NCBI GenBank assembly: GCA_036675345.1
Contig: JAKFFE010000022.1
Coordinates: 1 to 64,000, forward strand
Origin: JALYOC01 sp036675345
GTDB lineage: Bacteria; Myxococcota; Myxococcia; Myxococcales; Myxococcaceae
Length of the DNA: 64,000 nt
Reading direction: 5' to 3'
Positions within the stretch are counted from its first letter, which is position 1, and each line of letters opens with the position of its first letter. Position numbers and translations under genes: made by a program. This document shows positions 34,478 to 42,644 of this stretch, in pieces. Under the pieces are notes generated by a model. The model saw only the letters and a program-made list of their open reading frames with translations. It did not search any database and was not told where the DNA came from.

Positions 34478-35743
34478 ATGGTCGGCAAGGTCATGGCTGC
34501 GACGAATCCCACTGCCCGGTTTGGCAAGTACGCGCTGGTGGACCGCCTGGCGGTGGGAGGGATGGCGGAGATCTTCCTGGCCCGCGAGGAGACCGGGTCC
34601 GGTCCGGCCAGGACCATCGTCCTCAAGCGGATCCGGCCCCACCTGACCAAGGTGTCCTCGTTCGTGAAGATGTTCCTCAACGAGGCCCGGCTGGCCGCGC
34701 AGCTGAACCACCCGAACATCGTGCAGATCCACGACCTGGGGAAGGTGGCCGACAGCTACTACATCGCCATGGAGTACATCTCCGGGCGGGACATGCGCCG
34801 GGTGATCCCCCGGGCGGCGGAGATGGGGATCGCCTTCCCGCTGGTGTACGCGCTGAAGATCGCCTCCTCGGTCTGCCAGGGGCTGTACTACGCGCATCAG
34901 AAGACCGACCTGGCCGGCAGTCCGCTGGAGCTGGTCCACCGGGACATCACCCCCGAGAACATCCTGGTGTCCTTCGACGGCGGGGTGAAGATCCTGGACT
35001 TCGGGATCGCCAAGGCCAGCAACCAGCTGGAGCAGACCCGCGCCGGGGAGATCAAGGGGAAGCTCAGCTACATGAGCCCGGAGCAGGCCTCCGGACTCCC
35101 GCTGGACGCGCGAAGCGACCTGTTCAGCCTGGGGGTGGTGCTCTACGAGTGGCTGACCGGCTACCGCCTGTTCAAGGGTGAGTCGGAGGTGGCGGTCCTC
35201 AAGACCATCAGTGACGGACGGATCCACGCCCCCTCCTACTTCCGCCCGGAGATCCCGGACGAGGTGGAGCGGATCGTGATGCGCGCGCTGGAGAAGGATC
35301 GCGACCGGCGCTACCAGTCGGCCTGGGAGTTCCAGCAGGATCTGGATCGCTACCTGGCCCAGAGCGAGTTCACCCCCTCCAACCTCCACCTCTCCAACTT
35401 CCTGCGTCAGCTGTTCTTCGACGAGCTGGAGAAGGAGAAGCAGCGGCAGGGCGAGAAGAGCGGACCGGAGACCGACGAGCAGGCGCTGGATCTGGCGGAG
35501 CTGGCCGAGGAGGTGAAGGCCGCCGAGGCCCGCGCCCGGGAGCACGCCGCGGCGGTGGAGGAGAAGCCGTGGGAGGAGGGGGACGCGCCCTCCGAGTCCG
35601 AACCGCGCGGCACCGAGCAGCTGCTGGCGCTGCCGCTGCAGGCCGGAGATCTCAAGAAGCTTGGCCAGATCGCGACCTTGCACCAGACCACCCCCGAGGC
35701 GCTGGTGCGGGAGATCCTCTCCAGCTGGCTCAAGTACCGCTGA
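34478..35743 (+). CDS. Cytosolic Ser/Thr protein kinase (PknB-type)
   Basis: A 421-aa kinase. The glycine loop is LAVGGMAEIFLA, followed by the VAIK-equivalent Lys (IVLKRI), catalytic loop LVHRDITPENILV, DFGIAKA and activation-segment end YMSPEQ. The domain spans about residues 18-290. There is no membrane segment or PASTA domain. The C-terminal ~110 residues are Glu/Ala-rich and helical, ending in a small folded-looking module (ATLHQTTPEALVREIL). ATG at 34478 or the in-frame ATG at 34493 may be used. Its stop overlaps the truA start (TGATG), giving an odd kinase-truA coupling. Confidence 0.9.
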   Translation: MVGKVMAATNPTARFGKYALVDRLAVGGMAEIFLAREETGSGPARTIVLKRIRPHLTKVSSFVKMFLNEARLAAQLNHPNIVQIHDLGKVADSYYIAMEYISGRDMRRVIPRAAEMGIAFPLVYALKIASSVCQGLYYAHQKTDLAGSPLELVHRDITPENILVSFDGGVKILDFGIAKASNQLEQTRAGEIKGKLSYMSPEQASGLPLDARSDLFSLGVVLYEWLTGYRLFKGESEVAVLKTISDGRIHAPSYFRPEIPDEVERIVMRALEKDRDRRYQSAWEFQQDLDRYLAQSEFTPSNLHLSNFLRQLFFDELEKEKQRQGEKSGPETDEQALDLAELAEEVKAAEARAREHAAAVEEKPWEEGDAPSESEPRGTEQLLALPLQAGDLKKLGQIATLHQTTPEALVREILSSWLKYR

Positions 35744-36528
35744 TGCCCCGGCTCAAGCTCACCCTGGAGTACGACGGCACCGACTTCGTGGGCTGGCAGT
35801 TCCAGCTCAACGGCCGCAGCGTGCAGGAGGTCCTGGAGCGCGGGTTGGAGGAGCTGCTGGGCGCCCGCCATCGGCTCCAGGGTGCCAGCCGCACCGACTC
35901 CGGGGTCCACGCGTTGGGCCAGGTGGCCAGCTTCGTCACCGAGCGACGCCTGCCGCTGCTGGCCTATGAGCGGGGCCTCAACGGGCTGCTGCCGCAGGAC
36001 CTGGCGGTGGTGAAGGCGGAGGAGGTGCGGGAGGACTTCGATCCGCGCCTGTGGTCGCTGGGGAAGCGCTACCGGTATCGGATCCTCAACCGGCCAGGCC
36101 GCGCGCCGATGAGCCGACGGACCCATTGGCAGGTGTTCCCGCCGCTGGACGTGGACGCGATGCGGGTGGCTTCCACCGCGCTGATCGGCAAGCACGACTT
36201 TTCCGCCTTCCGGGCCGCGGACTGCCAGGCCGCCCATGCCCTGCGGGAACTCCGGTCGCTGACAATCACCGGCCGCGCCGGGGAGGAGGTGGTGGTGGAG
36301 GTGAACGGCACCGCCTTCCTCAAGCACATGGTCCGCAACCTGGTGGGGACCCTGGTGCACGTGGGGAAGAGGAAGGAACCTCCGGAGTGGGTGGCGGAGG
36401 TGCTGGCGTCCCGGGACCGGAAGCGCGCCGGGCCCACCGCGCCCCCTCAGGGGCTGGTGCTGCTGGAGGTGCTGTACGGAGAAGGACCGCCCGCTCACCT
36501 GTCGCCCGAATCGCCCGACGACGAGTAG
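35743..36528 (+). CDS. truA: tRNA pseudouridine(38-40) synthase TruA
   Basis: A 261-aa enzyme that isomerises uridines 38-40 in the tRNA anticodon arm. It has LTLEYDGTDFVGWQ at the N-terminus, catalytic Asp in GASRTDSGVHALGQVASF, the KRYRYRI strand, HDFSAFRA and FLKHMVRNLVGTL. Length and motifs are normal for TruA. ATG at 35743 overlaps the kinase stop codon, which fixes the start; an upstream open frame is a shadow of the kinase gene. Confidence 0.97.
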   Translation: MPRLKLTLEYDGTDFVGWQFQLNGRSVQEVLERGLEELLGARHRLQGASRTDSGVHALGQVASFVTERRLPLLAYERGLNGLLPQDLAVVKAEEVREDFDPRLWSLGKRYRYRILNRPGRAPMSRRTHWQVFPPLDVDAMRVASTALIGKHDFSAFRAADCQAAHALRELRSLTITGRAGEEVVVEVNGTAFLKHMVRNLVGTLVHVGKRKEPPEWVAEVLASRDRKRAGPTAPPQGLVLLEVLYGEGPPAHLSPESPDDE

Positions 36529-36537
36529 GCTGCCCTG

Positions 36538-37215
36538 GTGAGTTCGCCCGCCGCACCGCCCTCGCTGCTCCAGCAGCTGAATGTCCGCTCCCGTCGCGCG
36601 ATGCTGATCCTGGGGATGGGGCTGCTGGCCGCCATGACCGGGGCGATCATCTCCGCGCCCTTCGGGGTCTGGCTGCGGCCCAAGGTGGCCGAGGCCCCGA
36701 TCGTGATCGGGGTGCTGCTCAACGTGCTGGTCGCCCGGTTCTGGCTGCTGGGCGTGCTGCCGGTGCTGGGGTACGGGCTGGGCCGCGCGCTGGGACTGCG
36801 GCCGCTGAGCTTCGCCTTCGGAGCGGCGCTCAGTGGGGAGCTGTTCTACCTGCTGCTGGACGTGGCCACCGCCGGGCTGGCCAGCGTGGTGGCGAGGCCG
36901 GGGCTGTTCGCCGCGCGGATCGGAACCCTGGCTTTGGGGATCTTGCTGACGCTGAGGACCACCCGCGCCGGAGCCCGCGCCGCGGAGCGTTCGCAGCGGT
37001 CCGCCCGGGAGATCGCCGAGGCCCGGAGGGACGAATACAACGAGATGATGCGGGAGGCGGAGCGCACCGCCGAGCGTCACCAGCAGGCGGCCGTCACCGC
37101 AGTGCCCACGGTCGCCCCTGCCGCTTCGTCCGAGGCCTTCTCCGCGGAGGAGAAGCCAGCGGGAGAGACCGAGCCGGGGCCCGGCGATGGGCCGTCGAAG
37201 AGCCCGGCGGGCTGA
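36538..37215 (+). CDS. Membrane protein of unknown function
   Basis: A 225-aa protein, not recognised. Four or five hydrophobic segments lie between residues 20 and 140. A charged Arg/Glu/Ala helix (RAGARAAERSQRSAREIAEA) and a disordered Ala/Pro/Glu tail follow. GTG at 36538 is 9 bp after truA, so it is probably co-transcribed. The last ~60 residues are low-complexity. Confidence 0.65.
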   Translation: MSSPAAPPSLLQQLNVRSRRAMLILGMGLLAAMTGAIISAPFGVWLRPKVAEAPIVIGVLLNVLVARFWLLGVLPVLGYGLGRALGLRPLSFAFGAALSGELFYLLLDVATAGLASVVARPGLFAARIGTLALGILLTLRTTRAGARAAERSQRSAREIAEARRDEYNEMMREAERTAERHQQAAVTAVPTVAPAASSEAFSAEEKPAGETEPGPGDGPSKSPAG

Positions 37216-37346
37216 GCCCGGCACCGCGTCCGACGTGGGGAAGCTGCGTGCTTCTGAGTCGGACCGCTTGATCTTTCCCCTGTGCGGGTCAGCGGATCCT
37301 GGAGCCCCTTGACCCCCGGGGACTCCCATGCGATTGCAGGCTGAAA

Positions 37347-38498
37347 GTGAGAATCATTCTCAAAATCAGGAGCCGACCGGGACCTCGCCAGCCGCTGCTG
37401 CGCCGCCTCCACCGGTGGTTGGGGCTGGGAGCGGGGACCCTGCTGGCGGTCCTGGGGCTGAGTGGGACCCTGCTTGTGTACGGCACTGAGGTGGACGCCT
37501 GGCTGAACCCAGGGCTGCGCCAGGTGGAGGTGGGCGCTTCCCGTGCGTCGCTGGTGGACCTGGTGGCGGTGGTGGAGCAGGGGCTCGGAGAGATTCCGGC
37601 CGGCCTCCATGTCCACGAGGACCCGCGGCTGGCCGTGGAGGTTTGGCTGGATCCCTCGGCCCGGCGACGGGCCTATCTGGATCCCTACCGCCCGAGGATT
37701 TTGGGCGTCCGCGACGAGCAGGCCTCGCTGGTGGGCTTCGTGCGCGCGCTGCACGTGGATTTGCTCACGGGAGAGGCCGGTCACCGGGTGGTGGGAGTGC
37801 TGGGGCTGGCGCTGATGCTGCTGTGCGCCACCGGTCTGGCGCGCTGGTGGCCCGGCCGCCGCAGTTGGAGGGAGGCCCTGAGCCTCCGCCGGCCCCTCTC
37901 GGGGGTGCGAGGCGCATTCGACCTCCACAAGCTGGGGGGGATCTGCTCCACGGTGCTGCTGCTGCTGGCCGGACTCTCCGGCGCCACCCTCGTGTTTGGC
38001 GGCTTCGTGACCGGCCTGGTGGGGACCGCTTCCGAACCGCTCCCTGCCCTCACCCCGCGGCAGGAGCCGTTGTCTCTGCGCCGTCTGGACGCATGGGTTG
38101 CCCTGGCCGACCAGGCGCTGCCGGGGGGCCGCGTGGTGCGGATCCAACTGCCGGCCCGGGCCACGGAGCCGGTGCGGATCCGCAAGCGGATGCCCGGCGA
38201 GGTCCATCCCAACGGGATGACCTTCATCCACATCGACCCCGCCGGCGCGGTGATGCGGGTGGACGACGCGCGGCGCGCCAGCCGGGGTGACCGTCTGCTG
38301 GCGCTGCGCTTCCCCGTCCACACCGGCGTGTTGTTCGGTGCCGCTGGCCGGCTGTTGACCGCAGTGGGTGGGCTGGCCGCGGCGTGGCTGGCCGCAACCG
38401 GTCTGTTGCTGTGGGCCCGCCGGCGCGGCCCGGCGCCGCAACGCCACCCCTCTCTTACCCCGCCTCAATCACCCAGGAACGCGAATGCCTCCCCGTAA
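37347..38498 (+). CDS. PepSY-domain membrane protein (iron-uptake partner)
   Basis: A 383-aa protein of the PepSY-associated membrane family. LLRRLHRWLGLGAG leads into the first helix, two PepSY-like periplasmic stretches follow (HEDPRLAVEVWLD and IRIQLPARA-type), and FDLHKLGGI begins the third helix. The final helix comes before a Pro-rich tail. Such proteins reduce or help release iron from imported siderophores; this is inferred from the TonB receptor encoded immediately after. The only plausible start is GTG at 37347, which overlaps a Fur box. Translation may be leaderless or use a rarer start further in. Its 3' end overlaps the receptor gene by 14 bp. Confidence 0.8.
   Translation: MRIILKIRSRPGPRQPLLRRLHRWLGLGAGTLLAVLGLSGTLLVYGTEVDAWLNPGLRQVEVGASRASLVDLVAVVEQGLGEIPAGLHVHEDPRLAVEVWLDPSARRRAYLDPYRPRILGVRDEQASLVGFVRALHVDLLTGEAGHRVVGVLGLALMLLCATGLARWWPGRRSWREALSLRRPLSGVRGAFDLHKLGGICSTVLLLLAGLSGATLVFGGFVTGLVGTASEPLPALTPRQEPLSLRRLDAWVALADQALPGGRVVRIQLPARATEPVRIRKRMPGEVHPNGMTFIHIDPAGAVMRVDDARRASRGDRLLALRFPVHTGVLFGAAGRLLTAVGGLAAAWLAATGLLLWARRRGPAPQRHPSLTPPQSPRNANASP
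37348..37362 (+). promoter_or_regulatory. Fur box (7-1-7 palindrome)
   Basis: TGAGAATCATTCTCA is a perfect 7-1-7 palindrome that differs from the Fur consensus TGATAATNATTATCA at one position in each half. It lies at the head of the PepSY/TonB-receptor operon, so iron repression is likely. It overlaps the first codons of the PepSY gene as annotated. Confidence 0.85.
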
Positions 38499-40683
38499 GC
38501 TGGTCCTCTTCCTTGCATCGATTCTGCTGCTCACCTCCCGGATGGCCCTGGCACAGGCCGACGGGGGAACGGCCTTGGCACCGTTGACGCTGCAAGAGGT
38601 CCCGGAGGCGCAGCAACTCTCCGAACAGGACCTGGCGGAGGAGGTGGTGGTGACCGCCACCCGCCGGCCGGAGTCGATCGCCACCATCCCTGGATCGATC
38701 ACCGTGGTGGGAGGGGACGCGCTGCGCCAGCAGCTCACCTCCAGCGGCAACAACCTGGGAGACGCGCTGGGCAAGCTGGTCCCCGGGCTGGCTCTGGGCA
38801 ACCACAGCACCTCCACCTACGGGCAGACGATGCGTGGACGAAACGTGCTGGTGATGATCGACGGGATCCCGCAAAGCGCGGTGCGGAACGTGACCCATGA
38901 CCTGCATGCGGTCTCGCCAGAGGTGATCGAACGGGTGGAGGTGATCCGCGGAACCACCGCCATCTACGGTGAGGGCGCCGCGGGCGGGATCATCAACCTG
39001 ATCACCAGGCGGACCGGCTCGGGCCCGCCCAGCTACAGCACCACCCTGCAGACCTCCACCGCCGTGGTGCAGCCGCTGGACGGGCTGGGGGGCAGGGTGG
39101 GGCAGACCGCCAACGGCTCGCTGGGGGCGCTGTCCTATTCGCTGGCCGGATCCCTGGAGAAGATGGGCGGGCAGTTCGATGCGGAGGGGGATCGGATCCC
39201 TCCCAATCCGTACGGCCAGGGCGGGCTGGCGGACACCCTCAGCTGGGACCTGTTTGCCAAGGTGGGCTACGCGCTGGGCGATCAGCAGCGGCTGCGGTTG
39301 ACCGCCAACCACTACCAGGGGGCGCAGGACACCCGGTTCACCACCGACCCCACCGTGAACGCGGTGGAGCCCCTGGGAATCAAGGCGCAGGCGCTGGAGG
39401 GACTGCAGATGGGGCAGCCAGAGGGGACCCGCAACTCCAACGTCGCGGTGCTCTACGACCACGATGAATTGTTCGGCAGCACGCTGCGGGCGCAGGCCTT
39501 CTTCCGGAACATGTGGACCAACTTCTTCCCGTTCGACGGCCGCAGCTTCGCGGCCTACAACGCGATCACCCAGTCGCGGTTGGAGAGCCGGAAGCTGGGC
39601 GCGCGGTTGGAGGTGGGCACCCCGCTGCCGCTGGAGTTCAACGTGCTGTGGGGCCTGGACGCCGTCCAGGAGCGGACCGCCCAGCCGGTGACCCTGATCG
39701 ATCCGGCGGCGTACGAGGAGAGTGGCCACCTCTCCTTCCAGCCCCTCGGAGACCGCGACTGGGTACCGCCGATGGACATCGGCACCCTGTCCGCCTTCGC
39801 CCAGCTGGAGTGGTCTGCCGCCGACTGGATCACCCTGCGCGGTGGGGTGCGGCAGGAGCTGATCGGCCTGGGCGTCCGGGACTTCACCACCCTGGCGGGC
39901 AACGAGATCGTCGGGGCCGATCTGGGCTTTGCGTCCACCAAGTTCAACGCCGGAGTGATCGTGGCGCCCACCCGCTCGGTGCAGGCCTACCTCAACTTCT
40001 CCCAGGGCTATGCGCTGCCCGACGTGGGGCTGATCCTGCGCAACGCGCCTGCCGGCTCCACCGTGGAGACCCTGAACACCGCGCCGCAGCAGGTGGACCT
40101 GCTGGAGCTGGGAACCCGTCTGGACTTCGGGGGGGCCGGCGGGTCGCTGGTGCTGTTCTACAACCAGTCCGACCTGGGGACCTCCTCGGGCGGGATCGGC
40201 CAGCCGGTGGTGCGCGCCCCAGAGCGCGTCTACGGAGTGGAGGCCACCGTGGTGGCCAGGCCGCTGGAGGGGTTGTCGCTGGACGCCAGCTTCACCTGGC
40301 TGGAGGGGCAGTTGGATCGCGCCGACGACGGGAACTGGAGCTTCCTCAATGGCTACCGGATCCCGCCGCCGCAGTGGACCCTCTCCGCCAGCCATCAGAC
40401 TCTGCCGAAGTGGCGCAACGAGGCCACCCTCAGCATCTCCGGATCCCGTCGCCGCTTCCCCTCCTCCACCGCCTTCGGTGAGCGCAGCGTGGAGCCCTAC
40501 GCGACGGTCGACCTCAGCAGCACCCTGGAGGTGGGCCCGGGCAGCGCCACCCTGGCGGTCACCAACCTGTTCAACCAGCAGTACTTCCCGCGCGTATCCC
40601 AGATGCTCTATTCGGGGCGCAACGACTCCTACTCGGCCGCGCGCGGGGCGGTGGCGACCCTCTCGTACACCCTGCGGTACTAG
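38485..40683 (+). CDS. TonB-dependent outer-membrane receptor (siderophore type)
   Basis: A 732-aa receptor. A signal peptide (hydrophobic LVLFLASILLL, cut after MALAQA) is followed by a TonB-box-like EEVVVTATRRPES. The plug domain is about 50-165, with VMIDGIPQ, IERVEVIRGTTAIYGEGAAGGIINLIT. A 22-strand-type barrel ends in the aromatic YTLRY. It should bind a ferric siderophore and import it using TonB energy; ligand unknown. ATG at 38485 has AGGAA upstream and lies within the end of the PepSY gene. It is controlled with that gene by the Fur box at 37348. Confidence 0.92.
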   Translation: MPPRKLVLFLASILLLTSRMALAQADGGTALAPLTLQEVPEAQQLSEQDLAEEVVVTATRRPESIATIPGSITVVGGDALRQQLTSSGNNLGDALGKLVPGLALGNHSTSTYGQTMRGRNVLVMIDGIPQSAVRNVTHDLHAVSPEVIERVEVIRGTTAIYGEGAAGGIINLITRRTGSGPPSYSTTLQTSTAVVQPLDGLGGRVGQTANGSLGALSYSLAGSLEKMGGQFDAEGDRIPPNPYGQGGLADTLSWDLFAKVGYALGDQQRLRLTANHYQGAQDTRFTTDPTVNAVEPLGIKAQALEGLQMGQPEGTRNSNVAVLYDHDELFGSTLRAQAFFRNMWTNFFPFDGRSFAAYNAITQSRLESRKLGARLEVGTPLPLEFNVLWGLDAVQERTAQPVTLIDPAAYEESGHLSFQPLGDRDWVPPMDIGTLSAFAQLEWSAADWITLRGGVRQELIGLGVRDFTTLAGNEIVGADLGFASTKFNAGVIVAPTRSVQAYLNFSQGYALPDVGLILRNAPAGSTVETLNTAPQQVDLLELGTRLDFGGAGGSLVLFYNQSDLGTSSGGIGQPVVRAPERVYGVEATVVARPLEGLSLDASFTWLEGQLDRADDGNWSFLNGYRIPPPQWTLSASHQTLPKWRNEATLSISGSRRRFPSSTAFGERSVEPYATVDLSSTLEVGPGSATLAVTNLFNQQYFPRVSQMLYSGRNDSYSAARGAVATLSYTLRY

Positions 40684-40693
40684 GAGGCCGGCG

Positions 40694-40915
40694 ATGGGGC
40701 ACACCTGCGAACGGAGGATCCTGGAAGCCGGCCCGCTGGCCCAGGTGGAGCAGTGTGGCTGCGGAGTGGTTCACCTGACCCTGGGGGCGCTCACGCTCCG
40801 GCTCGAGCCCCAGGCGTTGTCCGAACTGGCAGCGGGTCTGCGACGGGCCGCGGGCAATCTGCGGGAGGGGACTCCCCTGGAGGACCTCGGGCTGGTCAGC
40901 AGTCTCAAGCACTAG
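40694..40915 (+). CDS. Small protein of the iron operon
   Basis: A 73-aa protein. GGAGG lies seven bases before ATG 40694, and the gene begins 10 bp after the TonB receptor, so it is a real third gene of the operon. It has three N-terminal-half cysteines (one in HTCER and a CGCG pair at about 21-23). A hydrophobic beta/helix segment (VVHLTLGALTLRLEP) and an amphipathic helix follow. No family recognised; a role in iron or metal handling is inferred from position. Confidence 0.7.
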   Translation: MGHTCERRILEAGPLAQVEQCGCGVVHLTLGALTLRLEPQALSELAAGLRRAAGNLREGTPLEDLGLVSSLKH

Positions 40916-41017
40916 CTCCGGCCGCGCCGCTGACAAGTGCTTGAAAGATTCGGGGGACAAAGCTGGGCTCGGCGCGACAAGCGGATCACTGAGAAGGGAG
41001 AAGGCCATGACCGCCAC

Positions 41018-41186
41018 GGGAGCAGATCGACGATCATCACGAGCCAGCTACCGACCACAAAGGGCACGACCAACTGGGCGACCCCACAATCGCGGACGCG
41101 GTCTGCGACCGCATCCTCCACAACGCGCACAGGCTGGTGTTGAAGGGCCCTCCCGTCGCAAGGAGGGGGCCACCGTGCCCAAGTAG
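41018..41186 (+). pseudogene. IS21-type istB remnant, C-terminal end, frameshifted
   Basis: The translation shows STIITSQLP in one frame, then DQLGDPTIADAVCDRILHNA continuing to HRLVLKG in a second, then PSRRKEG before a stop. In intact IstB these three pieces are one continuous C-terminus. So at least two indels have occurred and nothing upstream of STIITSQLP is preserved. IstB is the AAA+ helper of IS21 transposition. Confidence 0.75.
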
Positions 41187-41434
41187 AGATCACCCTGTGT
41201 CAGCGTAGTTGTCGCCTCGATCGGGTGACCCCCTCCATCCAGAGCCCATCCTGTCGCCAGGGTTGCCGCAGCCGAAGCGCCTGCCCGAAGCCTGCCTCCA
41301 CCCGGTCGCCAACTCAGCCCGCGGGCGCAGCCTCCGTCTCAGTCAGTGCCGGTTCATGAGGGTGGTGCCCGGCCACGAAGCCGAAGAAGTTGGTGACCTC
41401 GTGTGGCTCGAGCGATGCCGAGGAGGAACAGCCC
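41187..41434. other. Gene-free stretch between two IS remnants
   Basis: No convincing gene. Just after the istB stop comes TGTGTCAGCGTAGTTG, which could be the old right end of the IS21-like element. I did not find a matching left end. The last ~15 bp carry GGAGGA, the ribosome site of the small frame starting at 41435. Confidence 0.4.
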
Positions 41435-41749
41435 ATGGCCGACGATGACCGCAGGAGTGGCCGGATCGCCACCGCCCGTCTCGTGACGGATCGCGACGGC
41501 CACACGGTCGTCGAAGGTGACCCCTCGGCGGTGGCCGCGGCCACCGAAGCGATCGCCCGCGCGAGGGCTCGCGACGAGCGGCGCTCCGAAGCAGAAGGGG
41601 TCAGGGATGCCGGCAGAGAAGACGCTCGCGGCGCTGGCCAAGGTCCGTCGACAACTGCCCGCGCTCTGCGAGGGAGGATTCGTCGACCCGGCGGAGAACG
41701 TGCTGGTCTTCGGGCTCCCCGGCCGCGGCAAGACGCATGGGTCGCCTGA
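41435..41749 (+). CDS. Small open frame, possibly a gene interrupted by IS debris
   Basis: ATG at 41435 has GGAGGA seven bases upstream. About 55 residues look natural (TARLVTDRDGHTVVEGD, then an Ala/Arg helix). The rest of the 104-aa frame is Arg/Gly-rich and overlaps the istB N-terminal-side fragment in another frame. It may be a short gene whose 3' end was replaced by IS sequence. No family recognised. Confidence 0.35.
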   Translation: MADDDRRSGRIATARLVTDRDGHTVVEGDPSAVAAATEAIARARARDERRSEAEGVRDAGREDARGAGQGPSTTARALRGRIRRPGGERAGLRAPRPRQDAWVA

Positions 41750-41752
41750 AAG
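41607..41752 (+). pseudogene. IS21-type istB remnant, Walker A region
   Basis: Translates as EKTLAALAKVRRQLPALC, then GGFVDPAENVLVFGLPGRGKTH, matching the region of IstB up to and including the P-loop (GLPGRGKT). The sequence after the P-loop is unrelated and soon stops. This N-terminal-side piece lies downstream of the C-terminal piece at 41018, so the two come from separate copies or a rearrangement. Confidence 0.7.
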
Positions 41753-41873
41753 AACTGGCGCGCGTCGCCTTTGGCCGGGCAAATTCGACAAGTCACTGAA
41801 ATAACTAGGTTGTCCCGCGTTCAAATAGCCGCACGGCTGTTCAGTGTCAGCCCCCTGCGCTATACCTGAACAC

Positions 41874-42557
41874 ATGAGCAAGTCGTCCAGCGGAGGAGAC
41901 CTGTTTCGGTGGGCAGAGTCGCGACGGCGCGCCTCCTCCCGGCAGCTGGCCAAGGCGGCCCGCTGGGCGCCTCGCCGGCGGAACGGCTTCGCGGCCGCGC
42001 TGGCGGTGGTGGTGGAGGCCGGACGCACCGGCAACCCGCTCCCATCGATTCGGACCCCGGCCCAGCCGCTGGCGGCTCGGAACACTGCACCGGCCCAGCC
42101 CCCGGCTCGGGCCACCGCGGTCCAGTCGCAGACCCCCACGCCGGACCCGTCGCTGGCTGCTCGGAGCACTTTCCCGGCCACCACGTCTTCCGCGCCCGGG
42201 GCCCCGGTGCTGGAGGCCCGCGCCTCGGTGTCCGCTTCGCTAATCGCCTCGGTGGAGGCGCAGGCCAGCTCCACCGCCCGCTGCGGCACCGAACAGGTGG
42301 CCTCCTCCGGGACCGCCCGCTGCCCCCGCTGCGGCACCGCCGGGGAGATCTCCGCGCTGTTCGGGTTCCGCAAGATCAACGGCAAGGCCCGCCGTCAGTC
42401 CTGGTGTCGCGCCTGCCGTCGGTCGGCTCGCAGCGGCGAGACCTCCTCGCTGGTGGAGGAGGCCCAGGCCTTTGCCCGCCAGTCGGTGCGTGAGGCGACG
42501 CTGGAGGAGCTTCCGCTCTGGTCCAGCACCTCTTCCACCACCGACGACGACAGCTAG
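41874..42557 (+). CDS. Zinc-ribbon protein of unknown function
   Basis: A 227-aa protein. The N-terminus is basic and helical (LFRWAESRRR...), with a long Ala/Pro/Thr-rich low-complexity middle. A four-cysteine zinc ribbon (CPRCG, spacer of about 25 residues, then CRAC) lies near residues 152-184. ATG at 41874 is chosen by coding character; an upstream in-frame ATG adds ten residues. An inverted repeat TGTTCAG...CTGAACA lies just upstream (about 41838-41872). It is isolated between IS remnants and the convergent clpB gene, so it may be part of an acquired segment. Confidence 0.6.
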   Translation: MSKSSSGGDLFRWAESRRRASSRQLAKAARWAPRRRNGFAAALAVVVEAGRTGNPLPSIRTPAQPLAARNTAPAQPPARATAVQSQTPTPDPSLAARSTFPATTSSAPGAPVLEARASVSASLIASVEAQASSTARCGTEQVASSGTARCPRCGTAGEISALFGFRKINGKARRQSWCRACRRSARSGETSSLVEEAQAFARQSVREATLEELPLWSSTSSTTDDDS

Positions 42558-42568
42558 TCCGATGCGTT

Positions 42569-42633
42569 CCCCGCCTTCTTGGCGGGCAGGCCCTCCACCT
42601 GGGAGTTCCCTCCCTCTCCCAGGTGGGTGGCCT
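42569..42633. terminator. Paired hairpins between convergent genes
   Basis: CCCGCC-TTCTT-GGCGGG is followed by a long stem (42588-42633) whose core CCACCTGGGAG pairs perfectly with CTCCCAGGTGG, extended by AGGCC/GGCCT. There is no T tract on either strand. Position between the convergent zinc-ribbon and clpB genes suggests a bidirectional terminator. Confidence 0.55.
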
Positions 42634-42644
42634 GTGATGTCTGC

